A stretch of DNA of 64,000 nt from Alloactinosynnema sp. L-07 (GCF_900070365.1 NZ_LN850107.1:1054001-1118000), one strand, 5' to 3'. Shown: positions 37,298 through 46,616, numbered from the stretch's first letter. Numbers and translations: made by a program. The notes: generated from the letters alone by a model not told the origin.

Positions 37298-38287
37298 TCA
37301 GGACAGATGGCGCAGGCGCCGGAAGCAGAACCAGGTCAGCAGGCCGGACAGCGCGAGCAGGATCGCCGTCTCGATCCACTGCAGCGGCCAGAAGCGGCTG
37401 CCCGGCTGGTAGACTAGGTGCTGCCGGTAGCCGAGGTCGTTGAGCAGCGCGAAGCACTTCGCGAGCGTTTGGCCGCTCGGCGGGCCTTCGCCCCGATCCG
37501 GTTTCGGCATGCACTGCTGGAACGTGTCGGGCAGCGGGGTGACCGCGTTGCCCGCGGCGTCCACGGTCACGTTGCTCAGCCCCCACACACCCGCGGGTTC
37601 GGCCATCGCGATGTAATCGATCACCCCTGCCTGAGTCCCGCTGATCTGCGTGACGTTGTCGATGCTGATCGTCACCGTCTGCTCCGTGGCGGGCAGTAGG
37701 TTCGGGCGGACCAGCAAGGGGACGGCCAGCTGCACCGCCGTGAGCGCGACGAGGGTGACGGCCATGGCGGCGACCGTGCGGCGCAGCACCATTGCGATGG
37801 TGACGCCGAGGACCAGCGCGAACGCGGCGTAGCCGATGGGGACCAGTCCCCGCGCGGCGAACACCACTGGCGAGATGCGGCTGGGCAGGGAGCTGTCCGC
37901 GGTCTGGCTCGCGAGCGCGTCGATCGGGCCTGCCCACCAGCTGACCGCCAGGCTCAGCAGCCCCGCCGCGACCATGGCCGCGGGCACGGCGATGCCGAGT
38001 TTGGTCGTCAGCCAGCGGGAGCGGGTGACGCTCTGGTTCCACACCAGCGCGTGGGTCCCGGTCTCCAGCTCGCGGGTCACCATCGGCACGCCCCAGAAGA
38101 CGCCGAGGACCGCGGGCAGCAGGTACAGCGTGATCAGGCCGCCCTGGTAGAGCACGTCCAGGTTCGAGTAATCCGTGCGGCCTGCCAGATCCTGCCCGGT
38201 GATCACCAGGATCACCGCGATCACGGCGAGGCCCGCGTACACCGACGCGGCCTGGACACGGAACTGGCGCCAAGTCAGCCAGATCAT
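37298..38287 (-). CDS. ABC-2 type transporter permease
   Basis: 329-residue permease with about six membrane helices (near 15-35, 55-75, 110-130, 155-180, 185-205, 300-320) and a large extracytoplasmic loop at about 205-300. It begins MIWLTWRQFRVQAA, typical of permeases paired with YtrB-like ATPases. ATG 38287 overlaps the ATPase stop (ATGA). The substrate is unknown; YtrA-type operons often respond to cell-envelope stress. Confidence 0.87.
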   Translation of the reverse strand: MIWLTWRQFRVQAASVYAGLAVIAVILVITGQDLAGRTDYSNLDVLYQGGLITLYLLPAVLGVFWGVPMVTRELETGTHALVWNQSVTRSRWLTTKLGIAVPAAMVAAGLLSLAVSWWAGPIDALASQTADSSLPSRISPVVFAARGLVPIGYAAFALVLGVTIAMVLRRTVAAMAVTLVALTAVQLAVPLLVRPNLLPATEQTVTISIDNVTQISGTQAGVIDYIAMAEPAGVWGLSNVTVDAAGNAVTPLPDTFQQCMPKPDRGEGPPSGQTLAKCFALLNDLGYRQHLVYQPGSRFWPLQWIETAILLALSGLLTWFCFRRLRHLS

Positions 38288-39165
38288 CGGAGGACCTCCA
38301 GGGCGGGGCGGACGGCGACCGGGTTGCCCATGTACTCGAGGACCAGGTCCTCCAGCGTGAGGGCGCCGACGGTCCACGTGGGGTCGAGGATCGGCGCGTC
38401 GGTGCGGACGACGGCGATGGTCTGGCGGTCGGTGTGGCTCGCGGAGATGACGTGCTGGTCCGCGGGCAGGGTGTCGAGGTCGCGCCGCGGCCCGCTGAGC
38501 CGGTGTTGGGTGGCCAGCAGGTCCTCGACCTCGCCCATGATCCGCACCTGGGAGTCCACCAGCACGATCAGGTGGTCGCAGACGCGTTCGAGGTCGGCGA
38601 CCAGATGGGAGGACAGCACGACGCTGAGCTCGTGCTCGGCGACCGCCTCCATCAGGTCCCGCAGGAACTCCCGCCGGGCGAGCGGGTCGAGCGCGGCGAC
38701 CGGTTCGTCGAGCAGCAGCAGCGCGGGTCGCTTCGCGATGCCCAGCGTGAGCGCGAGCTGCGCGCGCTGGCCGCCGGACAACCTGCCCGCCCGCTGTCCC
38801 GGGTCCAGCCCGATCCGTTCGATCCGGCGCTGGGCCAGCTTGTCGTCCCAGTTGGGGTTGAGATGGGCGCCGAGGCGGAGGTGGTCCTCGACGGTCAGAC
38901 CCGCGTAGACCGGCGTGCTCTGCGCGACGTAGCCGACCTTGGCGAGCTGGGCCGGACCGCTGCCCGGCACTCCGCCGCACACCTCGATCGTGCCGGTGCT
39001 CGGCGTGAGCATCCCGGACGCGAGGTTCAGCAGCGTCGACTTGCCCGCGCCGTTGGGTCCGACAAGTCCGGTCACGTGTCCGGCCTCGATCTCGATCGTG
39101 CAGCCGGTCAGCGCCCACTTGCGCTTGTACTTCTTGCCCAGTCCCCGGGCGCGCAGCACGGTCAC
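38284..39165 (-). CDS. ABC transporter ATP-binding protein, YtrB-like
   Basis: 293-residue exporter ATPase with Walker A GPNGAGKST, signature LSGGQRAQLAL, Walker B LLLLDEPVAALD and the H-loop in VLSSHLVADL. GTG 39165 overlaps the regulator stop (GTGA), which fixes the start. The C-terminal 70 residues are outside the core fold. Middle gene of the GntR-ATPase-permease operon. Confidence 0.92.
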   Translation of the reverse strand: MTVLRARGLGKKYKRKWALTGCTIEIEAGHVTGLVGPNGAGKSTLLNLASGMLTPSTGTIEVCGGVPGSGPAQLAKVGYVAQSTPVYAGLTVEDHLRLGAHLNPNWDDKLAQRRIERIGLDPGQRAGRLSGGQRAQLALTLGIAKRPALLLLDEPVAALDPLARREFLRDLMEAVAEHELSVVLSSHLVADLERVCDHLIVLVDSQVRIMGEVEDLLATQHRLSGPRRDLDTLPADQHVISASHTDRQTIAVVRTDAPILDPTWTVGALTLEDLVLEYMGNPVAVRPALEVLR

Positions 39166-39554
39166 GCTATTTCCTCTCTGGCGGCGGTGCGAAACGTGGC
39201 CAGGAACAGCGCCTCGATGCTTTCGTCGTCGACGCCCGCGCGGCGGGCCTTGGCCAGCCACCGCCGCAGGTCCTGCCGCAGCGGCCCGAGCACGGCGAGC
39301 GGGGCCCCGTTGAGGGTCGCCGTCACGAACGTCCCCACCCCCGGTCGGGCCGAGACGAGCCCGTCGTGCTCCAGCTCCCGATAGGCCTTGAGCACGGTGT
39401 TCGGATTGATCGCCAGGCTCGCCACGACGTCCTTGACCTTCGGCAGCTGGTCGCCGACCTCCAGCAGTCCCAGCCGCAGCGCGTGACGCACCTGCTGGAC
39501 GAGCTGTTGGTAGGGCGAGAGCCCGGAGCCGCCGTCCAGGTGAAACTCGATCAC
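39162..39554 (-). CDS. GntR-family transcriptional regulator, YtrA subfamily
   Basis: 130-residue repressor. An N-terminal winged helix (about 10-75) has SPYQQLVQQVRHAL, LPKVKDVVASLAINPNTVLKAYRELE and VSARPGVGTFV. The effector domain is the short two-helix YtrA type. It heads the ABC operon and probably represses its own promoter, which overlaps an AT-rich TAG/CTA repeat. GTG 39554 has GGAGGTGG 4-11 bases upstream. Confidence 0.93.
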   Translation of the reverse strand: MIEFHLDGGSGLSPYQQLVQQVRHALRLGLLEVGDQLPKVKDVVASLAINPNTVLKAYRELEHDGLVSARPGVGTFVTATLNGAPLAVLGPLRQDLRRWLAKARRAGVDDESIEALFLATFRTAAREEIA

Positions 39555-39567
39555 ATTGCCACCTCCA

Positions 39568-39615
39568 TTTAACTAGCTAACTAGTACTATAGATGCATCG
39601 ATGAATGGGCGGCAA
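39568..39615 (-). promoter_or_regulatory. Promoter and probable operator of the GntR-ABC operon
   Basis: Read on the minus strand there is TTGCCG (39610-39615), an 18-base spacer and TATAGT (39586-39591). Immediately downstream is TAGTACTAGTTAGCTAGTTA, an AT-rich run of TAGT/CTAG repeats in an otherwise high-GC region. YtrA-type regulators bind such sites at their own promoter. Binding is inferred. Confidence 0.6.
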
Positions 39616-39652
39616 GGTGCCCGACCCGTAACGGGTCGACTACGCAAGCGAT

Positions 39653-39769
39653 GTGATCAGTGACCGCGCGCCACGAGGCGCGGTGGAACCTGTACGGATT
39701 CCTGGGGGACCCCTGCTGGAGGCGATGATCGACCAGGTGCTCGCCGACACCAAGACGTGCCCGAAATGA
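39653..39769 (+). CDS. Small ORF (38 aa) coupled to the next lipoprotein gene, or a 3' gene remnant
   Basis: A 38-codon frame from GTG 39653 ends in TGA 39767-39769, overlapping the ATG of the lipoprotein gene (ATGA). It contains EPVRIPGGPLLEAMIDQVLADTK, which reads like the end of a longer soluble protein. The frame is closed upstream by a TAA at 39629. It could be a translational leader or the tail of a deleted gene. I do not recognise its family. Confidence 0.35.
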   Translation: MISDRAPRGAVEPVRIPGGPLLEAMIDQVLADTKTCPK

Positions 39770-41322
39770 CGTTGCCCGCGCGGGTGCTGGCCTGCGTGCT
39801 CGGCATGGTCGTGGTCCTCGCGGGGGTGAGCTGCACGCCCGCGGGCGAACGGATCCGGTTGCGGGTGCTGGCGAGTCCGGAGATGCGCGACGTGGAACCG
39901 CTGCTCGCCGACCTCCGCGCGGAGACCGGGATCGAGCTGAGCCTGGAATACCGGGCCACCGTCGACGCCAGCGCGGACATCGCCGCGGGCGGATCGGGCT
40001 ACGACCTGGCCTGGCTGTCCTCCGACAAGTACCTCGACCTGCGGCTGCGCGCCCAGCGGCCGCCGAGGAACCTGCCGCCCAGCACGGCGATCATGACCTC
40101 GCCGGTGGTCATCGGCGTCACCGGCGCTGTCGCCGACAAGGTCGCCGCGCGCGGCCCGAACCCGACCTGGGCGACGATCGCCGACCTCGCCGCGGCCGGT
40201 GAGCTGCGGTTCGCCATGGGCGATCCCCGGCACAGCGGCTCCGGCCTGTCCGCGCTGGTCGGCGTGGCCACGGCGGCGGCGGACACCGGGCAGGCGCTGC
40301 GCGTCGAGGACGTGCGGTGCGACCGGCTCAGCGGGTTCCGCACCGGGCACACGGTGGCGACCGACAGCTCCGCCGACGCCGCCGAGCGGTTCACCTCGCC
40401 CGGCGGGCTCGACGGACTGATCGCCACCGAGTCGGTCCTGTTGGAACTCAACGCGAGCGGCAAGCTGCCCGAGCCGCTGCGGATCGTCTACCCGGCCGAC
40501 GGGATCGTGCTCGCCGACCATCCGCTGCTGCTGCTCGACGACGCCCACCACGCCGCCTACGAGAAGGTCACGACGTGGCTGCGCGCCGAGTCCGCCCAGC
40601 GGTGGATCATGGACAACACCGCGCGCAGGCCGATCAACCCCGACGTGCCGCGCAGCGACCGGCTCGCCCGGTCCGTCGGCACCGCCCTGTACTACCCCGA
40701 CGACCTCGACGTCATCAAGACGCTCCTGGACAATTACGGCCAACCGGGCCACGGCGACCCGGCCCGGCGGCACGTGGTGTTCGTGCTCGACTATTCCGGC
40801 TCCATGCGCGGGGACCGCATCGCCGAGCTGCGCGCCGCGTTCAACGAGTTGACCGGCGCGGGGGAGAGCAGCTTCGTCCGGTTCCACCAAGGCGAGCGTA
40901 TGAGTGTGCTGAAATTCGCCGACGGCGTGCTCGATCAACGTGAGTTCGCGGTCGCGGGCGAACAGGACATGGCCGCCCTGCGCGACATGATCGCCGTCGA
41001 GAACTTCGGCGACCACACCGCGATCTGGTCGGCGGTGGGCGCCGCGTACGACATCGGTGTCAAGGTCCGCGCCGCCCGCCCCGGAACGCAGGTGTCGGTC
41101 GTGCTGATGACCGACGGCCTCAACAACGCCGGAGACACCGCCGACGCGTTCCTCGCCGCGCGACAGGCCCGAGGCCCGGTCGGCCCGCTGTTCCCGATCC
41201 TGTTCGGCGACGCCGACGCCGCGGAGCTCAGCCGGGTCGCCACCGCGACCGGCGGTTCGATGATCGACGCGACCGCCGGGTCGCTCGCCGACGCGTTCAA
41301 GGAGTCCCGTGGGTGCTTCTGA
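39766..41322 (+). CDS. Lipoprotein fusing a solute-binding domain to a von Willebrand factor A domain
   Basis: 518-residue exported protein. The lipoprotein signal ends at AGVSC (Cys23). Residues about 28-320 form a periplasmic-binding-protein fold of the extracellular type (RVLASPEMRDVEPLLADLR, DLAWLSSDKYLDL). Residues about 335-515 are a VWA domain whose MIDAS begins VVFVLDYSGSMRGDR and includes MTDGLNN. Relatives in actinomycetes often sit beside TelA-like or phosphate-type uptake genes; none is here. ATG 39766 overlaps the stop of a small upstream frame; GTG 39757 is an alternative. Function unknown, possibly surface adhesion or ligand sensing. Confidence 0.85.
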   Translation: MTLPARVLACVLGMVVVLAGVSCTPAGERIRLRVLASPEMRDVEPLLADLRAETGIELSLEYRATVDASADIAAGGSGYDLAWLSSDKYLDLRLRAQRPPRNLPPSTAIMTSPVVIGVTGAVADKVAARGPNPTWATIADLAAAGELRFAMGDPRHSGSGLSALVGVATAAADTGQALRVEDVRCDRLSGFRTGHTVATDSSADAAERFTSPGGLDGLIATESVLLELNASGKLPEPLRIVYPADGIVLADHPLLLLDDAHHAAYEKVTTWLRAESAQRWIMDNTARRPINPDVPRSDRLARSVGTALYYPDDLDVIKTLLDNYGQPGHGDPARRHVVFVLDYSGSMRGDRIAELRAAFNELTGAGESSFVRFHQGERMSVLKFADGVLDQREFAVAGEQDMAALRDMIAVENFGDHTAIWSAVGAAYDIGVKVRAARPGTQVSVVLMTDGLNNAGDTADAFLAARQARGPVGPLFPILFGDADAAELSRVATATGGSMIDATAGSLADAFKESRGCF

Positions 41323-41425
41323 GGACCGCACCGGCCTGCTCGACCAGGACGATCGCGGCAGGCCGGAGGAGGTCCCCCTTGACCAGACTCGGCGGCCGAG
41401 AAGACCCGCGCCTGCTGGTGATCAC

Positions 41426-42694
41426 CTACAAGGCGACGCTGTCGCGCTCCTGCGCTGAGCGTCCGCTGGTGAGCGGTGGTGTTCTGTGCAGCACGCGGGC
41501 CAGCACGCCGGTGACCGCCAGCAGCGCGAGCGACAGGCCGACGACGGTCGGCCACCCCGCTGTCGACCAGGCGTGGGCGGCGAGGGTGCCGAACGCGGAT
41601 GACCCGAGGTAGTAGGCGAACAGGTAGAGCGAGGCCGCTTGGCCGGTGGCGACGCCGCCCGCGTGGGCGCGGGCCGGGACCCACCCGCTGGTGACGCCGT
41701 GGACGATGAAGAAGCCCGCGGTGAGCAGCGCCAGACCTGCGACGACAGTCGGTACGGTGGCCGGAAGGGTCAGCAGGAGGCCGAAGACGGCCAGCATGCA
41801 CCCCAGCGGAACGACCGATCGCCGCCCCAGCTTGTCGGCCAGTCGACCGGCCACAGTGGAGCTGACGGTCCCGAGCGGGTAGACGAGGAAGACCATCCCC
41901 GCGGCGGTGAGTCCCATGTGGAACGGAGCGCCCGCGAGCCGGAATCCGATCGTGTTGAGGACGGCGACGAACGCGCCTACGACGCACGCGCCGATGCCGT
42001 AGAGGGCGAGCAGCCCGGGGTCGGAGACCGCCCCGCGCAACCGCGCGAGTGCCGCCCGGCCGCCCGCGGGGGCCGCGGTGAACCGGCGGGAGGGCGGGAG
42101 CAGGAGTCGCACGGTCAGCGCGCAGCCGAGGCCGAGCGCCGCCACCGCGACCATCGACCACCGCCATCCGGCGGCCTCCGCGATCGGCGCGGTCACCAGC
42201 CGTCCGGCCATTCCGCCCAGCGCGGTGCCACCGACGTACAAGCCCGCCGCGCGGGCGTGGGTGGCGGGGTGGAGCTCCTCACGCAGGTACGCGGTGGCGA
42301 CCGACGGCAGACCGGCCAGCGCGACACCTTCGACAAGGCGCAGCGCAAGGAAAAGCTGCCAGGTCGGCGCCAACGCGCAGGCCACGGCGATCACCGCGGC
42401 GGCCGCGAGCGAGACGTGGATGAAAGCGGTCCGGCCGAACCGGTCCGACACCGGCCCCACCACGATGATCGCGATGGCGAGACTGGCCGTGGTCAGCGAC
42501 AGCGCGAGGGTGCTCTGCGCCGGGGTGACGCCGAACCCGTTCGCCAGTTCGGGAAGCAGCGCCTGGGTGCTGTAGAGCAGGGCGAAAGTCGCTATGCCCG
42601 CGGTGAAGAGCGCGAAGACGACGCGGCGGTAGGGACCGGTACCGGACTGATGGCCTAGGTGTTCGACGGGCCTTGGCGGCAGGAGCGTGTTCAC
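41426..42694 (-). CDS. MFS transporter, YnfM/Bcr-type
   Basis: 422-residue major facilitator with 12 predicted helices and motif A VGPVSDRFGRT after helix 2. A second GRLADKLGRR lies between helices 8 and 9. It resembles YnfM and arabinose/drug exporters. It is divergent from a LysR regulator that probably controls it. The 103 bases between its 3' end and the upstream lipoprotein gene hold no gene that I can support. Confidence 0.9.
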   Translation of the reverse strand: MNTLLPPRPVEHLGHQSGTGPYRRVVFALFTAGIATFALLYSTQALLPELANGFGVTPAQSTLALSLTTASLAIAIIVVGPVSDRFGRTAFIHVSLAAAAVIAVACALAPTWQLFLALRLVEGVALAGLPSVATAYLREELHPATHARAAGLYVGGTALGGMAGRLVTAPIAEAAGWRWSMVAVAALGLGCALTVRLLLPPSRRFTAAPAGGRAALARLRGAVSDPGLLALYGIGACVVGAFVAVLNTIGFRLAGAPFHMGLTAAGMVFLVYPLGTVSSTVAGRLADKLGRRSVVPLGCMLAVFGLLLTLPATVPTVVAGLALLTAGFFIVHGVTSGWVPARAHAGGVATGQAASLYLFAYYLGSSAFGTLAAHAWSTAGWPTVVGLSLALLAVTGVLARVLHRTPPLTSGRSAQERDSVAL

Positions 42695-42743
42695 CCGACC
42701 GACTCTCGTGCCGGTAAGTCAATGCGTCCAATGAGTGAAACAG

Positions 42744-42776
42744 CGCCACATCATGCGTTTGCCGTATGATGTGGCG
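42744..42776. promoter_or_regulatory. LysR-type operator between the MFS and LysR genes
   Basis: A perfect 11-bp inverted repeat, CGCCACATCAT (42744-42754) and ATGATGTGGCG (42766-42776), with an 11-base spacer. It ends immediately before the LysR start codon. Location and symmetry fit an autoregulatory LysR site that also controls the divergent transporter. Confidence 0.75.
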
Positions 42777-43673
42777 ATGTTGCTGCGTGACCTCGCCTGG
42801 CTCGTCGCCCTGGCTGACTACCGGCATGTGACCGACACCGCGGCCGTCCTCAAAGTGCCGCAGCCCACGCTGTCCCGAGCACTCGCCCGCGTCGAATCCG
42901 AACTCGGCGCCCGATTGTTCGAACGCGTTCCGCACGGTGTGCGGGCCAATCCCAACGGCGACCTCGTCGTGACCGCGGCCCGCGAGATCATCGCGCGATA
43001 CCAGCGGATGGTCGCCGAGCTGGAAAGTCGGCTCGACCCGGACACCGGCACCGTTCGACTCGCCTTCCTCGACTCGATGGCCACCTCGCTGGTGCCGCGG
43101 CTGCTCCGGGCCTTCCACCAGCACGCACCCAAGATCAAGGTGCTGCTGACCCAGGAACCGGCCCACGAGATCCTGCGCGACCTGGAAACCGGCGCCGCGG
43201 AACTCGCCATCACCTCATCCCGGCCGGGCCCGAACCACGGCTGGCTCGCACTGCAGCAGGACCGGCTCATCCTCGTCGTCCCGCCCACCCACCGCCTGCG
43301 CGCCCGGCGCCGGATCGGACTCGAAGAGCTGGCGGGCGAGGAACTGGTGACCACACCGGTCGGCTTCGGCTTCCGAACCCAGCTCGACAAGCTCCTCACC
43401 GAAGCGGGCGTCTCACCCACCGTCTCCTTTGAGAGCGCGGACTTCGCGACCATCGAGGGTCTTGTCGCGGCCGGACTCGGCGTTGCCCTGGTACCGGAGC
43501 AGTTCGCCGGACTTTCCGGCACCATCGGGATCGCCCTGAACACCCCGGCCGCCCGCCGCACGGTGGGCCTCACGTGGCGCAGCGACCGTGATCTCGCGCC
43601 TGCGGCCACCCGCCTTCTCGACTTCATCAAGAGCACGCCGAATCCGACCCAGCCCAGGTCAGGCCTGGTCTGA
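42777..43673 (+). CDS. LysR-family transcriptional regulator
   Basis: 298 residues. The N-terminal winged helix (about 1-60) contains LADYRHVTDTAAVLKVPQPTLSRALARVESELGARLFERV. A periplasmic-binding-like effector domain follows (about 80-290). ATG 42777 matches the family start MLLRDLAWLVAL and sits right after the inverted repeat. It is similar to regulators of YnfM-type exporters, and the head-to-head arrangement supports control of that gene. Confidence 0.92.
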   Translation: MLLRDLAWLVALADYRHVTDTAAVLKVPQPTLSRALARVESELGARLFERVPHGVRANPNGDLVVTAAREIIARYQRMVAELESRLDPDTGTVRLAFLDSMATSLVPRLLRAFHQHAPKIKVLLTQEPAHEILRDLETGAAELAITSSRPGPNHGWLALQQDRLILVVPPTHRLRARRRIGLEELAGEELVTTPVGFGFRTQLDKLLTEAGVSPTVSFESADFATIEGLVAAGLGVALVPEQFAGLSGTIGIALNTPAARRTVGLTWRSDRDLAPAATRLLDFIKSTPNPTQPRSGLV

Positions 43674-43722
43674 CCTGGGCTGGCGCAGGTATGCCTGGTG
43701 ATGGAGCTGGTCGCGGAGGCTC

Positions 43723-44664
43723 CTAGTCCCACTCCCAGCGGATGCCGTAGCGGCCTGGCCCGAAGTCGGTGGCCAGGGCGTGTACGGACCCTTCCGCGTC
43801 CAAGCTCAACGTCTTGACCCGCTCGTGGTCGGCGATCACGCTGTACTGCACGATCCTGGCGGGCAGGGCGGCCCGGTCGAAACGCACCTCCAGCAGCAGT
43901 TCCCGGACGAGGAGCCTGCAGCGGCGCTCGTGTTGCACCGACAGCGGCTGCCCCGGCGGGTTGTCCAGCGCGTGCTCGGTGAGGATGGATTCCCCGCGTG
44001 CCAACGGATGCGGGAAAACCAGCTCGGTCACGAGCAGCCCGGTGGCCTGGTCGACGTTCACCGTGCCGAGCGAGCAGTTCCACACGGGACGGATCAGGGG
44101 CATCGGCCCACCTGGCTCATCGACCTCATAGATCACGACCCACCGGTCGACGCCGTCCTCCTCGGCGCGCAGCACCTGGCGGATGGACTGGGTCTGTTCG
44201 GTGCCGTCCGGCCCGATCACGATCCGGTCGTGCAGGCTGACCCTGCTCAGCCGCGTGTCCCAGCTGGTGTCGACGTTGGCGAGGGCGCTGTGCACTGCCT
44301 CCGGCTCCGGCCACAGCGCCGCCACGTCGATGGCTTCGCGGTTGACCGACCGGCCGCGTGGCCGCGGGGCGGACAACATGCCGAGCAGGTCGCCCGTCCG
44401 CAGGTTGAGCAGCTGCTCGAGTTGCTCGACCGCGGCCAGCGACGCCGCGCGTTCCGGCTGGCTGCGGCCGGACTGCCAGTAGCTCAAGGTGGCGACGCTG
44501 ACCGGGGTGCCACGCTCGCGGAGCCGTTCACAGATCCGCTCCATGCTGATCCCACGCTCCCGAATCGCCTTGCGCAGCGTGAAAGCGAAGCTCGGGCCCG
44601 GCTCAGAGCCCGTCCCGCTCGCCGACCGGGGAGTTCTCACGATGAGCCACGTTAGCTGCGCCAC
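43723..44664 (-). CDS. XRE-type helix-turn-helix regulator with a C-terminal sensor-like domain
   Basis: 313 residues. The DNA-binding part (about 28-95) reads FTLRKAIRERGISMERICERLRERG..VSVATLSYWQSGRSQPER. The remaining about 210 residues form an all-beta region (WVVIYEVDEPGGPMPLIRP, FPHPLARGESILTEH) found in actinomycete XRE proteins of unknown ligand. It lies alone between LysR and the protease genes. Targets unknown. Confidence 0.8.
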   Translation of the reverse strand: MAQLTWLIVRTPRSASGTGSEPGPSFAFTLRKAIRERGISMERICERLRERGTPVSVATLSYWQSGRSQPERAASLAAVEQLEQLLNLRTGDLLGMLSAPRPRGRSVNREAIDVAALWPEPEAVHSALANVDTSWDTRLSRVSLHDRIVIGPDGTEQTQSIRQVLRAEEDGVDRWVVIYEVDEPGGPMPLIRPVWNCSLGTVNVDQATGLLVTELVFPHPLARGESILTEHALDNPPGQPLSVQHERRCRLLVRELLLEVRFDRAALPARIVQYSVIADHERVKTLSLDAEGSVHALATDFGPGRYGIRWEWD

Positions 44665-44699
44665 CTAGAGTAGGGAAAGGCCTGGGGTCCGCGGACCGA

Positions 44700-44732
44700 G
44701 ACGGCGGCACCCCGGGCAGGGGTGCCGCCGTC
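44700..44732. terminator. Terminator hairpin of the subtilase gene
   Basis: A perfect 14-bp stem (44700-44713 with 44719-44732) and 5-base loop, 13 bases after the minus-strand protease stop and before the XRE gene start. Confidence 0.8.
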
Positions 44733-44744
44733 CGCGGGACTTGG

Positions 44745-46616
44745 TCAGCTGTATGTCAACGCGGTGTCGTCGATGACGAACGACGTCTGCAGGTCGGCGT
44801 CCTCGGTGGCGGTGAACCGGATCTTCACCGTCTGCCCGATGTAGGAGTTCATGTTGATCGACTTCAGCGCGTACGCGGTGTTCTCGTCCGCGTTGGAGTA
44901 GGTGACGGATCCGAGCACGGCGCCCGAGGTGCTGAGGATCTGTACCTTGAGCGTGTCGTAGACGGTCGTTCCGGTCTCCGCGGAGTCGATCCGCAGGTAG
45001 AACGACAGCGTTGACGACGTCGCGCCGGACGGGATGCTGACGGTCTGGTCGACGGTGTCGGTGTGCGTCGCGCCGTAGCCGCACAGCCAGGCCTTCCACG
45101 AGCCGGTCCGCGCCGGGTAGGTGGCGTCGGTGGTGATCACGCCGCTGCTGGCGGTCCAGCTGGTGTTGCCCGACTCGAAGCCGGGGTTGGCGAGGACCTG
45201 GCCGGAGCCGCCGCCGAGCGAGGCGATCGTCGCCGCCGCGTCGACCAGGCCCGCGCCGCACCCGCCGGAGCACGATCCGGGCAGTGGCCGCGAGTTGGCC
45301 TTCAGGGAACTCTCCACGCTCGCCGGGGACATCGACTTCTCGCCCAGCATCAGCGCGACCAGCCCGGCCACGTGCGGCGTCGCCATGCTCGTGCCCTGGT
45401 AGTACTCGTAGGTCGACCCGCCGGGCGTGGTGGTGCCCGCGTTCATCGCGGACAGGACACCGTTGGTGGCCGTCGCGGTCTCGCCGCCGGGGGCGGAGAC
45501 GTCGATCACCGCGCCGTAGTTCGAGTACGACGCCCGGTTGCCCTGGCGGTCGGTCGCGGCGACGGTGATCACGCCGCCGCAGTTGGCGGGCCGCGTGTTG
45601 GCCGCGTCGATGTTGCTGTTGCCGGCAGCGACGATGACCGACGAGCCGCGGCCGACCGCGGAGTTGATCGCGTTCTGGTAGGTCGTGCCGCACGCGCCGC
45701 CGCCACCGAGACTCATGTTGATGACCTTGGCCGGGTTCGCGTTGGCCGGGACGCCCGGGACGGAGCCGCCGGAGGCCCAGATGATCGCGTCGGCGATGTC
45801 GGACAGCGCGCCGCCGCAGAACCCCAGGACCCTCGCGTGCAGGACCTTGGCGTTCGGGGCGACACCCGCGACACCTGACCCGTTGCCGGTCACCGCGGCG
45901 ATGGTGCCCGCGACGTGCGTGCCGTGCCAGGAGGAGTCGCTCGGGTTGCTGCCCACGCCGCAGTCACCGGCGTTGGGCACCCAGTCGCCCTGGTCCTGCG
46001 GGTTGGAGTCGCGGCCATTGCCGTCGCGGGCCGCGCTCGACGAGCTGATGAAGTCGTAGCCGGGCAGCGTGTTCGCGTCAAGGTCGGGGTGGAACGTCCG
46101 ACCGGTGTCGATCACGGCGACGACCGACCCCGCGCCGTTCGCGGTGTCCCACGCCGTCGGCAGGCGCATGCCCGCGGTGGACTCCCAGTAGTGCCACTGG
46201 TCGCCGTAGTAGGTGTCGTTCGGCGAGTACGTCGGATAGAACCGCGAGTCCGGTTCGACCGCCTCGACATCGGGCTGCGCGGCCAGCGTGCGCAGGAAGC
46301 CCCGCGCCTGGGCCGCGTCGAGCCCGCGGTCGGTCCGCACCACCTGACTGCCGAGCGCGGTGTCCCGGAGCTCCTCGACGGCGACGCCGTGCTTGGTGCC
46401 CGCCGCACGCTGCGACGCGACTCGCTTGGCCTTGTCCCGACGCGCCTGCGACTGTGGCTTGTAGGTCACGATGTACTGATCGACAATATCGCCGTCGGCG
46501 ACGTTCTCGACATATGCGCGGCCCGGTTGTTCGGCATTGGCCACCGGCGCGGCGACAATTGCGACACTCGACGCGGCGAGCGCGATAATGATATTGAGCG
46601 CGATTCTTCTACCCAC
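44745..46616 (-). CDS. Secreted S8 (subtilisin-family) serine protease
   Basis: 623-residue preproprotease. Signal peptide about 1-28. Inhibitor I9 prodomain about 45-115. Catalytic Asp in VVAVIDTGRTFHPDL, His in SSWHGTHVAGTIAA, oxyanion Asn in VIVAAGNSNID and Ser in YQGTSMATPHVAGLVALM. A C-terminal beta-sandwich of about 150 residues (NPGFESGNTSW.., SFVIDDTALTYS) probably aids binding. It may be secreted and self-processed. GTG 46616 has GGAAGG upstream. Confidence 0.93.
   Translation of the reverse strand: MGRRIALNIIIALAASSVAIVAAPVANAEQPGRAYVENVADGDIVDQYIVTYKPQSQARRDKAKRVASQRAAGTKHGVAVEELRDTALGSQVVRTDRGLDAAQARGFLRTLAAQPDVEAVEPDSRFYPTYSPNDTYYGDQWHYWESTAGMRLPTAWDTANGAGSVVAVIDTGRTFHPDLDANTLPGYDFISSSSAARDGNGRDSNPQDQGDWVPNAGDCGVGSNPSDSSWHGTHVAGTIAAVTGNGSGVAGVAPNAKVLHARVLGFCGGALSDIADAIIWASGGSVPGVPANANPAKVINMSLGGGGACGTTYQNAINSAVGRGSSVIVAAGNSNIDAANTRPANCGGVITVAATDRQGNRASYSNYGAVIDVSAPGGETATATNGVLSAMNAGTTTPGGSTYEYYQGTSMATPHVAGLVALMLGEKSMSPASVESSLKANSRPLPGSCSGGCGAGLVDAAATIASLGGGSGQVLANPGFESGNTSWTASSGVITTDATYPARTGSWKAWLCGYGATHTDTVDQTVSIPSGATSSTLSFYLRIDSAETGTTVYDTLKVQILSTSGAVLGSVTYSNADENTAYALKSINMNSYIGQTVKIRFTATEDADLQTSFVIDDTALTYS

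Noticed and set aside
41323..41425. A possible short gene (GTG frame of about 50 codons) after the VWA lipoprotein
   Set aside because: No recognisable domain, composition is low complexity, and another frame shows an equally weak pattern; not supportable.
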